Both the position numbers and the translations under genes were made by a program. This document shows positions 61,258 to 64,000 of a stretch of DNA of 64,000 nt, piece after piece. Location of the stretch: contig LLKB01000001.1 of the NCBI GenBank assembly GCA_001414325.1, positions 809,689-873,688 of the forward strand. The letters are read 5' to 3'. The DNA comes from Butyribacter intestini (lineage in GTDB: Bacteria; Bacillota; Clostridia; Lachnospirales; Lachnospiraceae). A model generated the notes under the pieces. The model had not been told where the DNA came from. It worked only from the letters and a program-made list of their open reading frames with translations, and did no database searches. Every line of letters begins with the position of its first letter. Positions within the stretch are counted from its first letter, which is position 1.

Positions 61258-62493
61258 ATGGCTTGTAGAAAAGATGGTAAAGGAAGAGTATTACGAAAAG
61301 GAGAGCATTATCGTAAAACTGATGGCAGGTATTCATATATTTATACTGATCCATTGGGAAAACAAAGGACGATATATGCGAAATCTCTTGTAACACTTAG
61401 GCAGAAAGAAGACGAACTTGTTCGTGACCAGATGGACGGGTTAAATGTATATGTTGCTGGAAGTGCAGATGTAAATTTTTTGTTTGATAGATATATTTCT
61501 ACCAAGACGGAATTGCGAAGCACTACAAAGGCAAATTACTTATATACGTGGGATCATTTTATCAGGGATACGTTCGGAAAGAAAAAGATTAAGGATGTGA
61601 AGTATTCTGATGTCTTATTTTTCTATACGGATTTGATTACGAACAAAGGATTGCAGGTAAATACTTTGGAGAGTATCAATACTGTATTGCGACCTACATT
61701 TGAGCTGGCAGTACGAGATGATATAATAAGAAGAAATCCTGTAGATGGAGCTTATGCCGAGGTGAAAAAAAGAAATGGTGGCGCTAGAAAGAGTCGAAGA
61801 GCACTGACAGTAGAGCAGCAGAGAGAGTTTATTGATTATGTTGCAAAGAATCCGTTTTTCTTCCACTGGTATCCGTTTTTTGTATTTCTGCTTGGAACTG
61901 GATGCAGAATCGGGGAGGCAATAGGCATCAGATGGGACGATGTTGATATGAAGAAACGAACAATCAATATTAACCATAGTCTTACTTATTACACAAGATC
62001 TGACAATTCATTCAAGTGTGAGTTTAGGGTTTCAGAACCTAAAACAGAAGCAGGAATAAGGACAATTCCAATGATGGGACCGGTGTATGAAGTGCTCAAG
62101 TCTGAATACCAGCGTCAGCAGGAAGAAGGTTTTTGTGTTGCAGAGGTTGATGGAATGACAAACTTTATATTTACTAATCGGTTTGGAAATCCACATAATC
62201 CGCAGGCAGTAAATCGTGCAATCAAAAGAATCGTTGATACTCATAATGCCGAAGAAGAGGTAGAGGCAAAGAAAAAGAAGAGAGAACCTATAATGTTGCC
62301 CAGGTTTTCATGTCACATTTTTAGACACACATTTGCTTCAAGGTTTTGTGAAAACGAAACCAATGTAAAAGTTATTCAAGAAGTAATGGGACATGCTGAT
62401 GTCAGCACAACCATGAACATTTATGCGGAGGCAAATCCGGAGGTTACTAGAGAGGCTTTGGAGAAACTTGCCAAGAACATGGATGTGTTTTAG
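61258..62493 (+). CDS. int: Tyrosine recombinase/integrase of the ICE
   Basis: A 411-residue integrase homologous over its whole length to the one at 150. It has the same arm-binding N-terminus (KGRVLRKGEHYRKTDGRYSYIYTD) and core-binding domain (FDRYISTKTELRSTTKANYLYTW). The catalytic residues are intact: Arg in GTGCRIGEAIGIRW, H-x-x-R in HIFRHTFASRF, and Tyr after MGHADVSTTMNIY. AAAGGAG precedes ATG 61258. It lies at the right end of the element, next to the metG fragment. Its expression is probably controlled by the operator at 61002. Confidence 0.94.
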   Translation: MACRKDGKGRVLRKGEHYRKTDGRYSYIYTDPLGKQRTIYAKSLVTLRQKEDELVRDQMDGLNVYVAGSADVNFLFDRYISTKTELRSTTKANYLYTWDHFIRDTFGKKKIKDVKYSDVLFFYTDLITNKGLQVNTLESINTVLRPTFELAVRDDIIRRNPVDGAYAEVKKRNGGARKSRRALTVEQQREFIDYVAKNPFFFHWYPFFVFLLGTGCRIGEAIGIRWDDVDMKKRTININHSLTYYTRSDNSFKCEFRVSEPKTEAGIRTIPMMGPVYEVLKSEYQRQQEEGFCVAEVDGMTNFIFTNRFGNPHNPQAVNRAIKRIVDTHNAEEEVEAKKKKREPIMLPRFSCHIFRHTFASRFCENETNVKVIQEVMGHADVSTTMNIYAEANPEVTREALEKLAKNMDVF

Positions 62494-62638
62494 AAACAAC
62501 AGTATAATATAGAAAAGAGTCCTCTGATTTGAGGGCTAGGCAATTGACCAAAAAAATTTAATATGACTAATATATGACCAAAAAAGGCTGCGAATTTGGT
62601 TATTTTAGTACAGCTTGCTAAAGAAAATATTGTAATGA
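62494..62638. other. Probable right attachment region
   Basis: Non-coding AT-rich stretch between the integrase and the metG fragment. TTGACCAAAAAA (near 62544) and ATGACCAAAAAA (near 62573), with TATGACTAATA between, look like integrase arm sites. A short inverted repeat TCCTCTGATTTGAGGG lies near 62521. The att core should be between here and about 62650, but no matching left copy was found in the window. Confidence 0.5.
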
Positions 62639-62698
62639 TTTAAAGAAATACAAATCATCTTACAGACCTTTACAGCAAGAGCGAAAAAGCTCCCGACA

Positions 62699-63139
62699 AT
62701 GAAGTCTGTAGGTGCATCAAAATCTGCTAACAAGCCGGTTGCTGAACCTAAGGAAGAAAAGATTGACTTCTCTAAGGTAGAGGTTGAACCACTATTTAAG
62801 GATTTTGTTGATTTTGATACATTCAGTAAGTCTGACTTTAGAGCAGTAAAGGTTAAGGAATGTACAGCAGTTCCTAAGTCAAAGAAACTTCTACAGTTTA
62901 CTCTTGATGACGGTACAGGTACTGACAGAACCATTTTAAGCGGTATTCATAGCTTTTATGAGCCGGAAGAACTGGTTGGAAAGACTCTTATTGCTATCAC
63001 AAATCTTCCACCGAGAGCTATGATGGGCATTGACTCTTGTGGTATGCTTCTCAGTGCTATCCACAAAGAAGAAGGCGAAGAAAAGCTTCATCTTCTGATG
63101 GTAGATGACCACATTCCGGCAGGTGCAAAGCTCTATTAA
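62699..63139 (+). pseudogene. metG: 3' fragment of methionyl-tRNA synthetase gene (tRNA-binding domain)
   Basis: A 146-codon frame (open back to 62639) encoding the C-terminal Trbp111/EMAP-like tRNA-binding and dimerisation domain of MetRS: FDTFSKSDFRAVKVKECTAVPKSKKLLQFTLDDGTGTDRTILSGIHSFY..., LIAITNLPPRAMMGIDSCGMLLSA, ending IPAGAKLY. The linker before it (PVAEPKEEKIDFSKVEVEPLFKDF) is typical of full-length Lachnospiraceae MetRS, whose catalytic part is absent. The ICE apparently inserted into, or rearranged, metG. A free-standing tRNA-binding protein is the alternative. Confidence 0.75.
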
Positions 63140-63288
63140 GATGATGTAAAGATGTACCGTTTTACCAAATAGACGGGACGTACTTCATTTGATAAAAAAT
63201 GAAAAAACAGCGATTTACATCAAACTTACATCATTTGATGCAGAAATCGGTGCAAACAAGAAAAAATCGCATAATTAGTGCAATGAGT

Positions 63289-63320
63289 GGGCAATTCCAA
63301 TCGGAGTTGTCCATTTTCAA
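63289..63320 (+). terminator. Terminator downstream of metG fragment
   Basis: GGGCAATTCC (63289-63298) pairs with GGAGTTGTCC (63303-63312) including wobble pairs, followed by ATTTTC. The stretch 63140-63288 contains nothing else I can support. Confidence 0.65.
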
Positions 63321-63332
63321 AACAAACAGAAA

Positions 63333-63513
63333 TACAAATCGGAATTGACCGAATAAGTTAATCGTGCCATATGGCTTGATTATAAATACAAAGATAAAAA
63401 CGCAATGTACATTAAAAATGTACTAGAGCTGGTAGGTAGCCCAGCCGTCCTATGCAAATAGGGTAAGTAACCTGCCCCTCCGGGTTGTCCATTCTTTGTT
63501 CAATTCATTTTAG
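63333..63513 (+). promoter_or_regulatory. Orphan yjdF-type riboswitch, identical to 25347-25527
   Basis: 181 bases identical to the leader inside the ICE, up to and including ATTTTAG. Here no yjdF gene follows; the sequence changes at 63514, just where the ribosome site should begin, and leads into a leftward IS110 fragment. The regulated gene was therefore lost or displaced. The identity implies recent duplication or recombination. Confidence 0.72.
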
Positions 63514-63551
63514 TCCAGCTAATAAATGTCAATAGTTAGATGTGAAAAAAA

Positions 63552-64000
63552 TCATTTTGTTTTTTGACTAAAAAAGGGCGGACTTTCCCCTTGGTGAAAA
63601 ATTTTAGCTTCTCCATTACGGGAGATACTGATGCTTTGTAGGGTTAATGTGTGAATCACACGTCTGGCGATGGCGGAACCACGCTTAGACATTTGAACCT
63701 TGGTGCCTTCAAATTTACCGGATTGCTTTACGGCTGGATCAAGACCAAAATAAGCGAAAAGTTGTTTCGGCTTTGAAAATGCTGAAAAATCACCAATCTC
63801 ACCCATGATGGATACAGCAGACAAGAAACCAGCACCTTTGAATGTTTTAATCAAATGAATCTGCTTAACAAAGTCGGTATCTTCATTAGCATCAACAAGC
63901 TCATGGAGCGATTCAAGAATGCTGTTGATTTCTTCATCATATTTACGTATGAAGCTGATATAAAGGCGAATACGCTTGATGTTACTGTCTATAATGTACC
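63552..64000 (-). pseudogene. Truncated IS110 family transposase (continues past window edge)
   Basis: Minus-strand frame open from the right edge to 63552. It reads through IDSNIKRIRLYISFIRKYDEEINSIL and the IS110 C-terminal (Transposase_20) motif IKTFKGAGFLSAVSIMGEIGDFSAFSKPKQLFAYFGLDPAVKQSGKF, then KRGSAIARRVIHTLTLQS. After GEA the residues (KIFHQGESPPFFSQKTK) no longer fit the family, so the C-terminus was cut by deletion or insertion near 63605. Confidence 0.75.

Noticed and set aside
1383..62640. attL/attR direct repeats framing the ICE
   Set aside because: I compared the sequences after both integrases by eye and found no convincing shared core; the 181-bp repeat pair is internal/flanking and not positioned as att sites.

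Overview
The window is almost entirely mobile DNA from a low-GC Firmicute, most likely a Lachnospiraceae gut commensal. This is inferred from protein families (DUF6462, CD1108/CD1110/CD1115-type conjugation proteins, DUF5688, SpoVG pair) and from a Lachnospiraceae-style methionyl-tRNA synthetase C-terminus at the right edge. No rRNA, tRNA or CRISPR array was seen.

Layout. 1-1382 is the tail of a neighbouring integrative element: the end of a ribbon-helix-helix gene plus a tyrosine integrase. About 1.5-62.6 kb is one large integrative and conjugative element (ICE) that ends with its own related integrase (61258-62493). Its left arm holds three DUF6462 excisionase-like genes, a highly structured 0.5 kb non-coding stretch, and a ParM/ParR-type segregation locus. 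A TniA/TniB/DUF6431 transposon (5502-8516) lies inside a 33-codon ORF; a 5-bp target duplication restores the ORF when the insert is removed in silico. Next come a lipoprotein and a giant LPxTG thioester/CnaB adhesin (9591-14957). 15-21 kb holds DUF5688, RadC-like and Toprim genes, a 32-bp-period array of GC-rich hairpins followed by a large inverted repeat (oriT candidate), a MobC-like protein and a MOBP relaxase. 20.4-32.8 kb is the transfer machinery: PcfB, VirD4, pilin-like, VirB6-like, PrgI, VirB4 and an NlpC/P60 hydrolase. It is interrupted by a cargo of yjdF-type riboswitch, yjdF and a GNAT acetyltransferase. 32.9-44.7 kb holds a 2546-residue methylase/SNF2 helicase with a second gene (TnpV-like) overprinted in another frame, a sortase and SpoVG-domain proteins.

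Cargo and control. 44.8-52.9 kb is a metal/siderophore-type transport cassette: AraC regulator, MptD-like S component, EcfT, EcfA-EcfA fusion, two YbtP/YbtQ-like ABC exporters and a DtxR-like repressor. A 3' gene scrap after it suggests import from another element. 53.2-61.2 kb is the regulatory arm: a LexA-like self-cleaving repressor with matching operators in front of a Y-family polymerase and a small HTH gene, several XRE regulators, two degenerate serine-recombinase-like proteins, a MazF-type toxin, another DUF6462 protein and a ribbon-helix-helix gene with an in-frame stop upstream of the integrase. The right flank holds a 3' fragment of metG, an orphan copy of the yjdF riboswitch identical over 181 bp to the one inside the ICE, and a truncated IS110 transposase.

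How it works together. Integrase and excisionase-like proteins would move the element. Relaxase, MobC, Toprim protein and oriT would process DNA, VirD4 and the secretion genes would transfer it, ParM/ParR would stabilise an extrachromosomal form, and the sortase would anchor the adhesin. The VirB4 ATPase appears to have lost its P-loop through an in-frame internal deletion, so this copy may be transfer-defective unless complemented.
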